A stretch of DNA of 10,057 nt from JAMOBE01 sp039908285 (GCA_039908285.1 JAMOBE010000119.1:1-10057), one strand, 5' to 3'; counted from the first letter of the stretch, positions 1 to 8,134 are shown. Numbers and translations: made by a program. Notes: a model not told the origin generated them from the letters alone.

Positions 1-41
1 AGTGCTCGCGCGTCGCACCGTCCGAGGCCCCTGACTTCCTA

Positions 42-70
42 AATATCTGGACTGACTGACGGTCAGTCAA
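42..70 (-). promoter_or_regulatory. Leftward sigma-70-like promoter for a gene beyond the left edge
   Basis: Read on the minus strand, a -35 TTGACT (65-70) and a -10 GATATT (42-47) are separated by exactly 17 bp. This is a 5/6 and 4/6 match to the housekeeping consensus. The promoter points away from the chemoreceptor gene and lies beyond that gene's terminator, so it should serve a gene starting just left of position 1. No coding start can be assigned inside the window. The spacer and the -35 box are overlapped by a perfect palindrome (53-69), which supports this being a repressed promoter. Confidence 0.5.
53..69. promoter_or_regulatory. 17-bp perfect palindrome, probable TetR-type operator
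   Basis: TGACTGAC-G-GTCAGTCA is a perfect inverted repeat with 8-bp arms and a single central base. It covers most of the spacer and all but the last base of the -35 box of the leftward promoter, so a bound protein would block RNA polymerase. Short TGAC-rich palindromes of this kind are typical operators of TetR-family repressors, which often control efflux or catabolic genes. The repressor family is inferred from motif style only. The regulator and target lie outside the window. Confidence 0.55.
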
Positions 71-105
71 TATGGAGATGGTCAGCATGGTCATAGCTTC
101 CCGAT

Positions 106-136
106 AAAAAATCCGCCGGACCATCGGCCCGGCGGA
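106..136 (-). terminator. Intrinsic terminator of the globin-coupled chemoreceptor gene
   Basis: An 8-bp perfect stem (TCCGCCGG at 112-119 with CCGGCGGA at 129-136) encloses a 9-nt loop. On the minus strand it is followed by six T residues (complement of 106-111). It begins 43 bp past the stop codon of the receptor gene, which fits a rho-independent terminator for that transcript. It separates the receptor from the leftward promoter at 42-70. Confidence 0.8.
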
Positions 137-179
137 ACTCTATGAGCGACAATTCTCAGAGAAAGTCAACGCCTGCGTG

Positions 180-1514
180 TCACCTTTTCCGGATGTCCCG
201 CAGGAAACCGTCCACGGCCGAACTCAGTTTCGATGACTGCTGGGACAACTCGCCTGCTGCTTGCAGGACCTCGTTGGCCGCATGCCCGGTTTCGCCCGCC
301 GCCTGGGTGACGCTGGCGATGTTGGTGGTGACCTGGCTGGTGCCGTGGGACGCCTGCTGGACACTGCGGGCGATTTCCTTGGTGGCCGAGCCCTGCTCCT
401 CGACGGCGGCGGCGATGGTCGAGGCGATTTCGTTGATCTTGCCGATGGTGCCGCCGATGCCCTTGATGGCGGTGACGGCATCCTTGGTCGCGGTCTGCAC
501 CGAGCCGATCTGGGCCGAGATCTCGTCGGTGGCCTTGGCGGTCTGATTGGCGAGGCTCTTCACCTCGTTGGCGACCACGGCGAAGCCCTTGCCGGCATCG
601 CCGGCCCGCGCCGCTTCGATGGTGGCGTTGAGGGCGAGGAGGTTGGTCTGGCTGGCGATGTCATTGATCAGCTTGACCACCTGGCCGATCTTGCTGGCCG
701 CCTCGGCCAGGCCGTTGACCAGGGCATTGGTGCGTTCGGCCTCGCGGACGGCGTCGCTGGAGATTCGCGACGACTCGGACACCTGGCGGCTGATCTCGGA
801 GATGGAGGCCGACAGTTCCTCGGCGGCGGCGGCGACGGTCTGCACGTTGCCGGCGGCTTCCTCGGCGGCGGCGGCCACGACGGTGGACTGGCGGCTGGTC
901 TGTTCGGCGGTGTTGGCCATGCTCTGGGAGGTGGCCTGCAGCTCGGTCGCCGCCGAGGACACCACCTGGACCATGCCATGGACGTTGGTCTCGAAGGCGT
1001 TGGCCTGTTCGTTCAGCACCTTGGCGGCGGTCTCCCTGGCGGTCTCGATGTAGACGGCAATCGCCAGGTCCATGTCGAGGTACACCGCCTTGTTGACGGC
1101 ACGCAGGATGGCCGCGGCCTTCTCGGGCTTCTTGCGGAAGGCGGTCTGCACGATGTCGACGATCATGTTCTGGATGAAGCAATAACCGCCGATGTACCAC
1201 CGCGGCTCCAGCCCGACCCGCTCGTGGGTCTTGCCGATGGCGGTCACCTGCGCCATGTAGGCTTCGCCGAATTCGCCGCTGAACACGTTGTCGATCCAGT
1301 GGCGTTTTTGCTGCTCACGGGCTCGCCGCAGGCCATCGGGGGACGAGAACAGGCGGGACGTCTCCGAGTGGCCCCGGATGTGGTTATAGAACGCATCCAG
1401 CACGGAGTCGATGTGGGGACTGAGGACGGTCCTGAACTCCCGCAGCAGCGAGCGGGTCTCGTCGTCGATCTTGAGGAATCGGATGCGCCCCGCGCGGTCT
1501 AGGTCCTGAGCCAT
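180..1514 (-). CDS. Soluble globin-coupled methyl-accepting chemotaxis protein (HemAT-like aerotaxis receptor)
   Basis: This 444-residue receptor is expected to sense O2 or another haem ligand and to control a CheA kinase. Residues ~20-165 match a globin-coupled sensor domain: AFY (41-43) aligns with the B10 Tyr region of HemAT, and His97 in IGKTHERVGLEPRWYIGGY matches the proximal haem ligand. Residues ~190-444 form the methyl-accepting coiled-coil hairpin, with the signature tip QTNLLALNATIEAARAGDAGKGFAVVANEVK (289-318; here only a landmark) and Glu/Gln-rich adaptation sites such as AAVEEQGSA. There is no transmembrane segment or HAMP domain, so it should be cytoplasmic. The C terminus (FLRDIRKR) lacks an NWETF-type CheR/CheB tether. 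The ATG at 1514 was chosen because AGGAGAG lies 8 nt upstream and globin homology begins just after it. The reading frame stays open to 1754, but that extension runs into the tRNA gene. Ligand identity cannot be read from sequence. Confidence 0.93.
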   Translation of the reverse strand: MAQDLDRAGRIRFLKIDDETRSLLREFRTVLSPHIDSVLDAFYNHIRGHSETSRLFSSPDGLRRAREQQKRHWIDNVFSGEFGEAYMAQVTAIGKTHERVGLEPRWYIGGYCFIQNMIVDIVQTAFRKKPEKAAAILRAVNKAVYLDMDLAIAVYIETARETAAKVLNEQANAFETNVHGMVQVVSSAATELQATSQSMANTAEQTSRQSTVVAAAAEEAAGNVQTVAAAAEELSASISEISRQVSESSRISSDAVREAERTNALVNGLAEAASKIGQVVKLINDIASQTNLLALNATIEAARAGDAGKGFAVVANEVKSLANQTAKATDEISAQIGSVQTATKDAVTAIKGIGGTIGKINEIASTIAAAVEEQGSATKEIARSVQQASHGTSQVTTNIASVTQAAGETGHAANEVLQAAGELSQQSSKLSSAVDGFLRDIRKR

Positions 1515-1578
1515 GGTCGTCGCTCTCCTGATTGGCATTTTGAGCTGGTATAATTCCCTGGCCAGCACATCGGGTATA

Positions 1579-1607
1579 CGTATAAACGCTATCCGACCCC
1601 GAGGCAA
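1579..1607 (-). promoter_or_regulatory. Probable promoter of the chemoreceptor gene
   Basis: On the minus strand TTGCCT (1602-1607) and TATACG (1579-1584) are spaced by 17 bp, a 4/6 and 4/6 sigma-70-like match. Transcription would start near 1572 and give a leader of about 58 nt before the ATG at 1514. The -10 box is half of a 10-bp palindrome, TATACGTATA (1575-1584). No flagellar sigma-28 motif was evident. Confidence 0.45.
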
Positions 1608-1672
1608 CGGGGGAGCCGGACGAATCGCCTGGGTCATGCGGCCGATTGGACACAATATCGGTCGCTCTGGCT

Positions 1673-1702
1673 TTGCCCTGTTTACGGCGGGGCGCGTATG
1701 CT
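1673..1702 (+). promoter_or_regulatory. Probable promoter of tRNA-Leu (and possibly tig)
   Basis: TTGCCC (1673-1678) and TATGCT (1697-1702) are separated by 18 bp. Initiation would fall near 1709, about 20 nt ahead of the mature tRNA 5' end, which suits a pre-tRNA leader trimmed by RNase P. Both boxes are 4/6 matches, so the call rests mainly on position. Confidence 0.45.
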
Positions 1703-1728
1703 GTAGACCAAGCGCGCCGGCAGCCGGA

Positions 1729-1815
1729 GCGGGCGTGGTGGAACTGGTAGACACGCCAGATTTAGGTTCTGGTGGCCGTGAGGCCGTGGGGGTTCAAGTC
1801 CCTTCGCCCGCACCA
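1729..1815 (+). tRNA. tRNA-Leu, anticodon UAG
   Basis: An 87-nt class II tRNA. The acceptor stem is GCGGGCG (1729-1735) with CGCCCGC (1805-1811), then discriminator A and an encoded CCA (1813-1815). The anticodon stem CCAGA/TCTGG (1756-1760, 1768-1772) encloses loop TTTAGGT with anticodon TAG at 1763-1765, reading CUA and related leucine codons. A long variable arm GGCC-GTGA-GGCC (1774-1785) is diagnostic of the Leu/Ser/Tyr class. The T-loop is TTCAAGT (1793-1799). No T-rich terminator follows before tig, so the two may share a transcript. Confidence 0.97.
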
Positions 1816-1883
1816 GGCATTCCCGAGCAGCCGTTTCCGGGCGGCATGACGCGCGTGATGGAAAAAACTGACAGAGACGGTCC

Positions 1884-3251
1884 ATGCAATTGATCGAAAT
1901 CAACACCGAAGGCCTGAAGCGCGAGTACAAGGTCACCCTTCCCGCCGCCGATATGGCCGCCAGAGTCGATGCCCGCCTTGGCGAACTCGCAAGGACGGTA
2001 CGGCTGCCGGGCTTCCGTCCCGGCAAGGTGACGCCCAAGGTCGTCAGGCAGCGCTTCGGCAAATCGGTGACGAACGAGGTTCGTGACGCCGTCATCGGCG
2101 AGACCGTCGGCAAGGTGATCACCGAGCGCGGGCTGCGGCCGGCGCTCGAGCCGAAGGTCGACGGCGTGTCCTTCGAGGCGGGCGGCGATCTTGAATTCAC
2201 CCTGGCGCTGGAGGTTCTTCCCGACGTCGGGCCGATCGACTTCTCCGAGCTGGTCATCGAGCGCGTCAAGGCCGAGGTGGAGGACGCCGAGATCGACCGC
2301 GGACTCGAGCGTCTCGCCAAACAGCGCACCCGCACCGAGGCGGTCGCCGAGCCGCGCGACGCCCGGCCGGGCGATACGGTGGTGATCGACTTCGCCGGTT
2401 CGATCGCCGGCGCGCCCATCGTCGGCGGCAGCGGTCAGGACTATCGCCTGGAACTGGGCTCCAACACCTTCGTCCCCGGGTTCGAGGACGCGCTGCTCGG
2501 GTCCAGGCCGGGTGACAACCGGATCTTCCCGGTGACCTTCCCCGATAACTACCACTCCGACCTCGCCGGCAAGCAGGCCGAGTTCTCGGTCACGGTCAGG
2601 GAACTGCACGAGCCGGTCCCGGTGGCCATCGACGACGATCTGGCCAAGTTCGTGGGGGCGGAGAGTCTCGAGGACCTGCGCAAGAGCGTCCGTGGGGCGC
2701 TTGAGCAGCGCTACGCCGAAGTCTCGCGCCAGCGGGCCAAGCGGGCCGTGCTCGACCGGCTTGCCGAGCTGCACACCTTCGAGGTGCCGGCCGGCATGGT
2801 CGACCGGGAGTTCGAGGGCATCTGGGAGCAGTTCGAGGTGAACCGGGCCCAGGGCCGCGTCGACCCGACGGACCGGGGGCGGAGCGACGATGACCTGAAG
2901 ACCGAATACCGCGCGCTTTCATTGCGGCGGGTCCGTCTCGGAATTCTCCTTGCGGAAGTGGGGCGGCAGAACAACATCACCGTCATGCAGGAGGATCTGA
3001 ACCGCGCCCTGGCGCAGGAGGCGCGCAGGTACCCGGGCCAGGAAAAGCTGGTTCTCGACTACTACCGGAAGTCGGATGAGGCGATGGCGTCGCTGCGTGC
3101 GCCGATCCTCGAGGAGAAGGCCATCGACTTCCTTCTGGAGATGGCGAAGATCACCGACAGGACGGTCTCGGCCGAGGAACTGATGAAGGACGACGAAGCG
3201 GAAAACACCGGGGAGAAAAGCACCGGGGCGGAGAGCGAGGCGTCCGCCTGA
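1884..3251 (+). CDS. tig: Trigger factor, ribosome-associated chaperone and peptidyl-prolyl isomerase
   Basis: A 455-residue protein, close to the usual family length. Trigger factor docks at the ribosomal exit tunnel and shields emerging chains. The N-terminal ribosome-binding domain (about 1-145) carries the signature GFRPGK at 43-48. A central FKBP-like PPIase domain spans about 160-243 (VVIDFAGSIAG ... FVPGFEDALLG ... FPDNYHSDLAGK). The rest is the C-terminal helical substrate-binding domain, ending in a hydrophilic Glu/Ser/Ala-rich tail. The start MQLIEINTEGLKREYKV agrees with the family's conserved N terminus, although the upstream AGAGACGG is a weak ribosome-binding site. It lies 68 bp after tRNA-Leu and 50 bp before clpP, the classical tig-clpP-clpX-lon order. 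Confidence 0.97.
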   Translation: MQLIEINTEGLKREYKVTLPAADMAARVDARLGELARTVRLPGFRPGKVTPKVVRQRFGKSVTNEVRDAVIGETVGKVITERGLRPALEPKVDGVSFEAGGDLEFTLALEVLPDVGPIDFSELVIERVKAEVEDAEIDRGLERLAKQRTRTEAVAEPRDARPGDTVVIDFAGSIAGAPIVGGSGQDYRLELGSNTFVPGFEDALLGSRPGDNRIFPVTFPDNYHSDLAGKQAEFSVTVRELHEPVPVAIDDDLAKFVGAESLEDLRKSVRGALEQRYAEVSRQRAKRAVLDRLAELHTFEVPAGMVDREFEGIWEQFEVNRAQGRVDPTDRGRSDDDLKTEYRALSLRRVRLGILLAEVGRQNNITVMQEDLNRALAQEARRYPGQEKLVLDYYRKSDEAMASLRAPILEEKAIDFLLEMAKITDRTVSAEELMKDDEAENTGEKSTGAESEASA

Positions 3252-3253
3252 TC

Positions 3254-3268
3254 CCCGGCGGTGCCGGG
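3254..3268 (+). other. Small GC hairpin in the tig-clpP gap
   Basis: CCCGGC (3254-3259) pairs with GCCGGG (3263-3268) around a 3-nt loop, immediately after the tig stop codon. No T-run follows, so it is unlikely to be an efficient terminator. It could stabilise the tig 3' end or modestly attenuate read-through into clpP. The gap is only 50 bp and shows no clear promoter. Confidence 0.4.
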
Positions 3269-3301
3269 CTGCCGCAACCGAGAGCATGGAGCGAGGTTCC
3301 C

Positions 3302-3991
3302 ATGAGAGACCGTGATCCCGTCGATGTCTACATGAACACCCTGGTGCCGATGGTCGTCGAACAGACCAATCGGGGCGAGCGCGCCTATGACATCTACTCC
3401 CGGCTGCTGAAGGAGCGCATCGTCTTCCTGACCGGCGGTGTCCACGACAGCGTGTCCAGTCTCCTGTGCGCCCAGCTTCTGTTCCTCGAGTCCGAGAATC
3501 CCACCAAGGACATCGCCTTCTACATCAACTCGCCGGGCGGCGTGGTGACGTCCGGTCTCGCGATCTACGACACCATGCAGTACATCCGCTCGCCGGTGTC
3601 CACCGTGTGCATCGGCCAGGCGGCGTCCATGGGGTCGCTGCTGCTGGCGGCGGGGGCCGCCGGCAAGCGCTTCTCGCTGCCGAACTCGCGCATCATGGTG
3701 CACCAGCCCTCCGGTGGCGCCCAGGGCCAGGCCACCGATATCGAGATCCAGGCGAGGGAGATCCTTGCCCTGCGGGCCCGGCTCAACAATATCTATGTGC
3801 GGCACACCGGTCAGTCCCTCGACGTCGTCGAAAAGGCCGTCGAACGCGACAAGTTCATGACCCCCGAGGACGCCAGGGAGTTCGGGCTGATCGACGAGGT
3901 CGTCGTCAGCCGGCCGAGGGACGACGATGACGACAAGGGCAAGGGCAGGGACAGGGACAAGGACAAGGACAAGGGCAAGGCCAGGGAGTGA
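3302..3991 (+). CDS. clpP: ATP-dependent Clp protease proteolytic subunit ClpP
   Basis: This 229-residue serine peptidase should form the tetradecameric chamber into which ClpX (next gene) feeds unfolded proteins. The catalytic triad is visible: Ser109 in GQAASMGS, His134 in MVHQPSGG, and Asp183 in AVERDKFM, with the same spacing as E. coli ClpP. The oxyanion region YINSPGG is at 74-80. GGAG and GAGG (3288-3296) sit 5-10 nt upstream of the ATG. The first ~204 residues cover a complete ClpP. Residues ~205-229 are an extra, purely charged tail of Asp/Lys/Arg/Gly dipeptides encoded by degenerate hexamers (3935-3988), not part of the conserved fold. A strong terminator lies 81 bp past the stop codon. 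Confidence 0.97.
   Translation: MRDRDPVDVYMNTLVPMVVEQTNRGERAYDIYSRLLKERIVFLTGGVHDSVSSLLCAQLLFLESENPTKDIAFYINSPGGVVTSGLAIYDTMQYIRSPVSTVCIGQAASMGSLLLAAGAAGKRFSLPNSRIMVHQPSGGAQGQATDIEIQAREILALRARLNNIYVRHTGQSLDVVEKAVERDKFMTPEDAREFGLIDEVVVSRPRDDDDDKGKGRDRDKDKDKGKARE
3935..3988 (+). repeat. Nine degenerate tandem hexamers encoding the charged ClpP tail
   Basis: Units in order: AAGGGC x2, AGGGAC x2, AAGGAC x2, AAGGGC, AAGGCC, AGGGAG. They encode successive dipeptides KG KG RD RD KD KD KG KA RE at the C terminus of ClpP. The paired identical units suggest expansion by slippage in steps of 6 bp, which preserves the reading frame. Confidence 0.85.
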
Positions 3992-4071
3992 CCATCCTCA
4001 AGACGCGCCGTTCCCGGACGGGGGGCCGGTCCACGGGGGTGGAGCGTCCGGCGTCGATGCGGGCAGAGACA

Positions 4072-4112
4072 GACCGCCGTCCGGATCCAGGTCCGGACGG
4101 CGGTCGTGTTTT
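4072..4112 (+). terminator. Strong intrinsic terminator between clpP and clpX
   Basis: A perfect 14-bp GC-rich stem (4072-4085 with 4092-4105, GACCGCCGTCCGGA and its complement) has a 6-nt loop and is followed by GTG and TTTT (4109-4112). It should end the clpP transcript on the plus strand. Its presence implies that clpX is transcribed mainly from its own promoter. Confidence 0.85.
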
Positions 4113-4163
4113 CCGGGCCGCGCGAGTGCGGGGCGGTCCGGGACGTGGGGGTGCTTTTTGCCA

Positions 4164-4193
4164 TTGTCTGCCGGGTGGGGGACCGGCTAACAT
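4164..4193 (+). promoter_or_regulatory. Probable clpX promoter
   Basis: TTGTCT (4164-4169) and TAACAT (4188-4193) are 18 bp apart, each a 4/6 match to sigma-70 boxes. An overlapping TTGCCA at 4158-4163 is a poorer-spaced alternative -35. The position, after the clpP terminator and about 50 nt before the clpX ATG, is what would be expected. The box quality alone is modest. Confidence 0.45.
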
Positions 4194-4247
4194 AGATCCC
4201 GGCTGCCGGCGTCCCGTGCCCGGGGCACTTCGAGGGATGGTGATACT

Positions 4248-5513
<1,266 letters not shown>

Positions 5514-5518
5514 CCGCC

Positions 5519-5542
5519 GGCATCCCATCGGAAGGGGATGCC
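5519..5542 (+). terminator. Stem-loop after clpX, weak terminator candidate
   Basis: GGCATCCC (5519-5526) pairs perfectly with GGGATGCC (5535-5542) around an 8-nt loop, 5 nt after the clpX stop codon. No T-run follows, so it is not a canonical intrinsic terminator. It may protect the clpX 3' end or reduce read-through into lon. Confidence 0.35.
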
Positions 5543-5545
5543 TGC

Positions 5546-5574
5546 CTTGACCGGACTTGTCGCGGTGCCCAGAT
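5546..5574 (+). promoter_or_regulatory. Sigma-32 (RpoH)-like heat-shock promoter of lon
   Basis: CTTGACC (5546-5552), a 15-bp spacer and CCCAGAT (5568-5574) resemble the heat-shock consensus CTTGAAA / CCCATNT, with 5/7 matches upstream and the CCCA core intact. Lon is a heat-shock protease controlled by RpoH in several proteobacteria, so the motif fits the gene. A second CTTG at 5556 is too close to the -10 element to serve as the -35. Start would be near 5581, with a leader of about 63 nt. Confidence 0.5.
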
Positions 5575-5578
5575 ATGT

Positions 5579-5596
5579 GTTGTAAGGTATTACAAC
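5579..5596. promoter_or_regulatory. 18-bp palindrome at the predicted lon transcription start
   Basis: GTTGTAA-GGTA-TTACAAC is a perfect inverted repeat with 7-bp arms and a 4-bp centre. It lies just after the sigma-32-like -10 element, over the expected start site, where a bound protein would block initiation. It is AT-richer than its surroundings. It is not an FNR-type box, because the half-site spacing differs. I do not recognise the regulator. As RNA it would form only a weak hairpin. Confidence 0.5.
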
Positions 5597-5643
5597 CATC
5601 GGCTTGGTCCTGCCGGGCCGGTCCCGAACATGAGAGGTAGAAA

Positions 5644-8052
5644 GTGACAAGTGCGCCGGGCCATACCTACCCTGTGCTGCCACTGCGGGACATCGTCGTC
5701 TTCCCGCATATGATCGTGCCCCTGTTCGTCGGCCGCGACAAATCGGTGCGAGCGCTCGAGGATGTGATGAAGGACGACAAGCAGATTCTGCTCGTCGCCC
5801 AGCGCAACGCCGCCCAGGACGATCCGACCACGGATGACGTCTACCAGATCGGCACCGTGTCCACCGTGCTCCAGCTTCTGAAGCTGCCGGACGGCACCGT
5901 CAAGGTCCTGGTGGAGGGCGGGCAGCGCGCCCGCATCACCGGCTTCTCCGACAACGAGGACTTCTTCGAGGCGTTCGCCGACACCATCGACGAGCGGGTC
6001 GGCGACCTGCAGGAGCTGGAGGCGCTGTCCCGCTCCGTGGTGACGCAGTTCGAGCAGTACATCAAGCTCAACAAGAAGATTCCTCCGGAGGTGCTGGTCT
6101 CGGTCAATCAGATCGAGGACCCGGGCAAGCTGGCCGATACCGTGGCCTCCCACCTGGCCCTCAAGATCGCCGACAAGCAGGAGCTTCTCGAACTCGAGAC
6201 CATCAGCGAGCGGCTGGAGCGGGTCTATTCCTACATGGAATCCGAAATCGGCGTGCTGCAGGTCGAAAAGAAGATCCGCAACCGCGTCAAGCGGCAGATG
6301 GAGAAGACCCAGCGCGAGTACTACCTGAACGAACAGCTCAAGGCGATCCAGAAGGAGCTGGGCGAGGGCGACGATGGCCGCGACGAGACCGCCGAGATGG
6401 AGGAGCGGATCCACAAGACCCGCCTGTCCAAGGAGGCGCGCGAGAAGGCCATCGCCGAGCTGAAGAAGCTCAAGAACATGAGCCCCATGTCGGCCGAGGC
6501 CACGGTGGTGCGCAACTACCTGGACTGGCTGCTGTCGATCCCCTGGAAGAAGCGGACCAACGTCAAGCGCGACATCAAGGAGGCCCGCAAGATCCTGGAC
6601 GAGGACCATTTCGGGCTGGAGAAGGTCAAGGAACGCATCCTCGAGTACCTGGCGGTGCAGCAGCGCGTCTCCAAGGTCAAGGGGCCGATCCTGTGCCTGG
6701 TGGGGCCGCCGGGCGTCGGCAAAACCTCCCTCGGCAAGTCGATCGCCCGGGCGACGGGGCGCAACTTCGTGCGCGTGTCGCTGGGCGGCATGCGGGACGA
6801 GGCGGAAATCCGCGGCCATCGCCGCACCTACATCGGCTCCATGCCCGGCAAGGTGATCCAGGGCATGAAGAAGGCCAAGTCGTCCAACCCCCTGTTCCTG
6901 CTGGACGAGGTGGACAAGCTGGGGGCCGACTGGCGCGGGGACCCCTCCTCGGCGCTGCTCGAGGTCCTGGACCCGGAGCAGAACTCGGCCTTCAACGATC
7001 ACTACCTGGAGGTGGACTACGACCTTTCGGACGTGATGTTCGTCACCACGGCCAACACCCTGCGCATGCCGCAGCCGCTTTTGGACCGGATGGAGACCAT
7101 CCGCCTCGCGGGCTACACCGAGGACGAAAAGGTCGAGATCGCCAAGCGCCACCTGATCCCGAAGCAGATGAAGGACAACGGCCTGAAGAAGGGGGAGTGG
7201 AGCATCACCGATGACGCCCTGCGCGACATCTGCCGCTACTACACCCGCGAGGCCGGCGTGCGCAACATGGAGCGCGAGATCGCCAACCTGACGCGCAAGG
7301 CCACCAAGGAGATCCTGATGAAGGGTCTCACCCGCGTCGCCGTGACGCGGCGGAACCTGGACAAGTACGCCGGCGTGCGCAAGTTCCGCTATGGCGAGGC
7401 GGAACTCGAGAACCTGGTGGGCGTGACCACGGGGCTGGCCTGGACCGAGGTGGGCGGGGAGCTTCTGTCCATCGAGGCGGTGATCATGCCCGGCAAGGGG
7501 GCGGCCACCCTGACCGGTCAGCTCGGCGACGTGATGAAGGAGTCGATCCAGGCCGCCCGGTCCTATGTCCGCTCCCGCTCGATCCGCTTCGGCATCAAGC
7601 CGAACCTGTTCGAGAAGCGCGACATCCACGTCCACGTGCCGGAGGGGGCGACCCCGAAGGACGGGCCGTCGGCGGGTGTGGCCATGTGCACCTCCATCGT
7701 CTCGGCCCTGACCGGCATCACGGTGCGCAAGGACATCGCCATGACCGGCGAGATCACCCTGCGCGGTCGGGTGCTGCCCATCGGCGGCCTGAAGGAGAAG
7801 CTCCTGGCCGCCCTGCGCGGCGGCATCAAGACGGTGCTGATCCCGAAGGACAACGAGAAGGACCTGGCCGAGATCCCGGACAACGTCAAGCGCGGGCTCG
7901 ACATCATCCCGGTGTCGACGGTGGACGAGGTCCTGGAGCGGGCGCTGACCCAGAGGCTGATCCCCATCGAGTGGGAGGAACCCGAGGACGACGTGATTCG
8001 CCCGGTGCCGACGGTGGTCGACGAGCCCGAGGACCTGGTGGTCACCCACTGA
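5644..8052 (+). CDS. lon: ATP-dependent Lon protease (La)
   Basis: An 802-residue homo-oligomeric AAA+ protease that degrades misfolded and regulatory proteins in the cytoplasm. The N-terminal substrate-binding domain starts with YPVLPLRDIVVFP (9-21), followed by a charged coiled-coil segment (QREYYLNEQLKAIQKELG). Walker A is GPPGVGKT (354-361) and Walker B is LFLLDEVDK, with Asp421 and Glu422. The peptidase domain has the Lon Ser-Lys dyad: Ser676 in DGPSAG and Lys719 in GGLKEKLLAA, 43 residues apart as in E. coli. The final ~25 residues are an acidic extension beyond the conserved domain. The GTG start at 5644 is supported by GAGAGG six nt upstream; an ATG at 5630 runs into a stop after five codons. 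E. coli has hupB after lon; here there is none. Confidence 0.98.
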   Translation: MTSAPGHTYPVLPLRDIVVFPHMIVPLFVGRDKSVRALEDVMKDDKQILLVAQRNAAQDDPTTDDVYQIGTVSTVLQLLKLPDGTVKVLVEGGQRARITGFSDNEDFFEAFADTIDERVGDLQELEALSRSVVTQFEQYIKLNKKIPPEVLVSVNQIEDPGKLADTVASHLALKIADKQELLELETISERLERVYSYMESEIGVLQVEKKIRNRVKRQMEKTQREYYLNEQLKAIQKELGEGDDGRDETAEMEERIHKTRLSKEAREKAIAELKKLKNMSPMSAEATVVRNYLDWLLSIPWKKRTNVKRDIKEARKILDEDHFGLEKVKERILEYLAVQQRVSKVKGPILCLVGPPGVGKTSLGKSIARATGRNFVRVSLGGMRDEAEIRGHRRTYIGSMPGKVIQGMKKAKSSNPLFLLDEVDKLGADWRGDPSSALLEVLDPEQNSAFNDHYLEVDYDLSDVMFVTTANTLRMPQPLLDRMETIRLAGYTEDEKVEIAKRHLIPKQMKDNGLKKGEWSITDDALRDICRYYTREAGVRNMEREIANLTRKATKEILMKGLTRVAVTRRNLDKYAGVRKFRYGEAELENLVGVTTGLAWTEVGGELLSIEAVIMPGKGAATLTGQLGDVMKESIQAARSYVRSRSIRFGIKPNLFEKRDIHVHVPEGATPKDGPSAGVAMCTSIVSALTGITVRKDIAMTGEITLRGRVLPIGGLKEKLLAALRGGIKTVLIPKDNEKDLAEIPDNVKRGLDIIPVSTVDEVLERALTQRLIPIEWEEPEDDVIRPVPTVVDEPEDLVVTH

Positions 8053-8134
8053 GTCCCCCCAAAGCTACCGTATGCACACAAGTCGGGTAAACTGGGCTGT
8101 AGGATGTTCGCTGTAGAAACCATCCGTTTCCCGC

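Noticed and set aside
261..1502. Plus-strand open frame antisense to the chemoreceptor
   Set aside because: Glycine- and aspartate-rich shadow of the receptor gene with no domain content.
1515..1754. N-terminal extension of the chemoreceptor to an ATG at 1754
   Set aside because: The extra 80 codons overlap the tRNA-Leu gene on the opposite strand, have no globin or MCP similarity, and the ATG at 1514 has a good AGGAGAG site.
5579..5596. FNR/CRP-type binding site
   Set aside because: FNR half-sites TTGAT-N4-ATCAA place TTG and CAA 8 bp apart; here the separation is 10 bp and the inner bases differ.
5590..8049. Very long open frame antisense to lon
   Set aside because: It mirrors the lon codons in high-GC DNA, its translation is rich in Leu/His/Gly/Asp low-complexity sequence, and lon itself is complete with all catalytic motifs.
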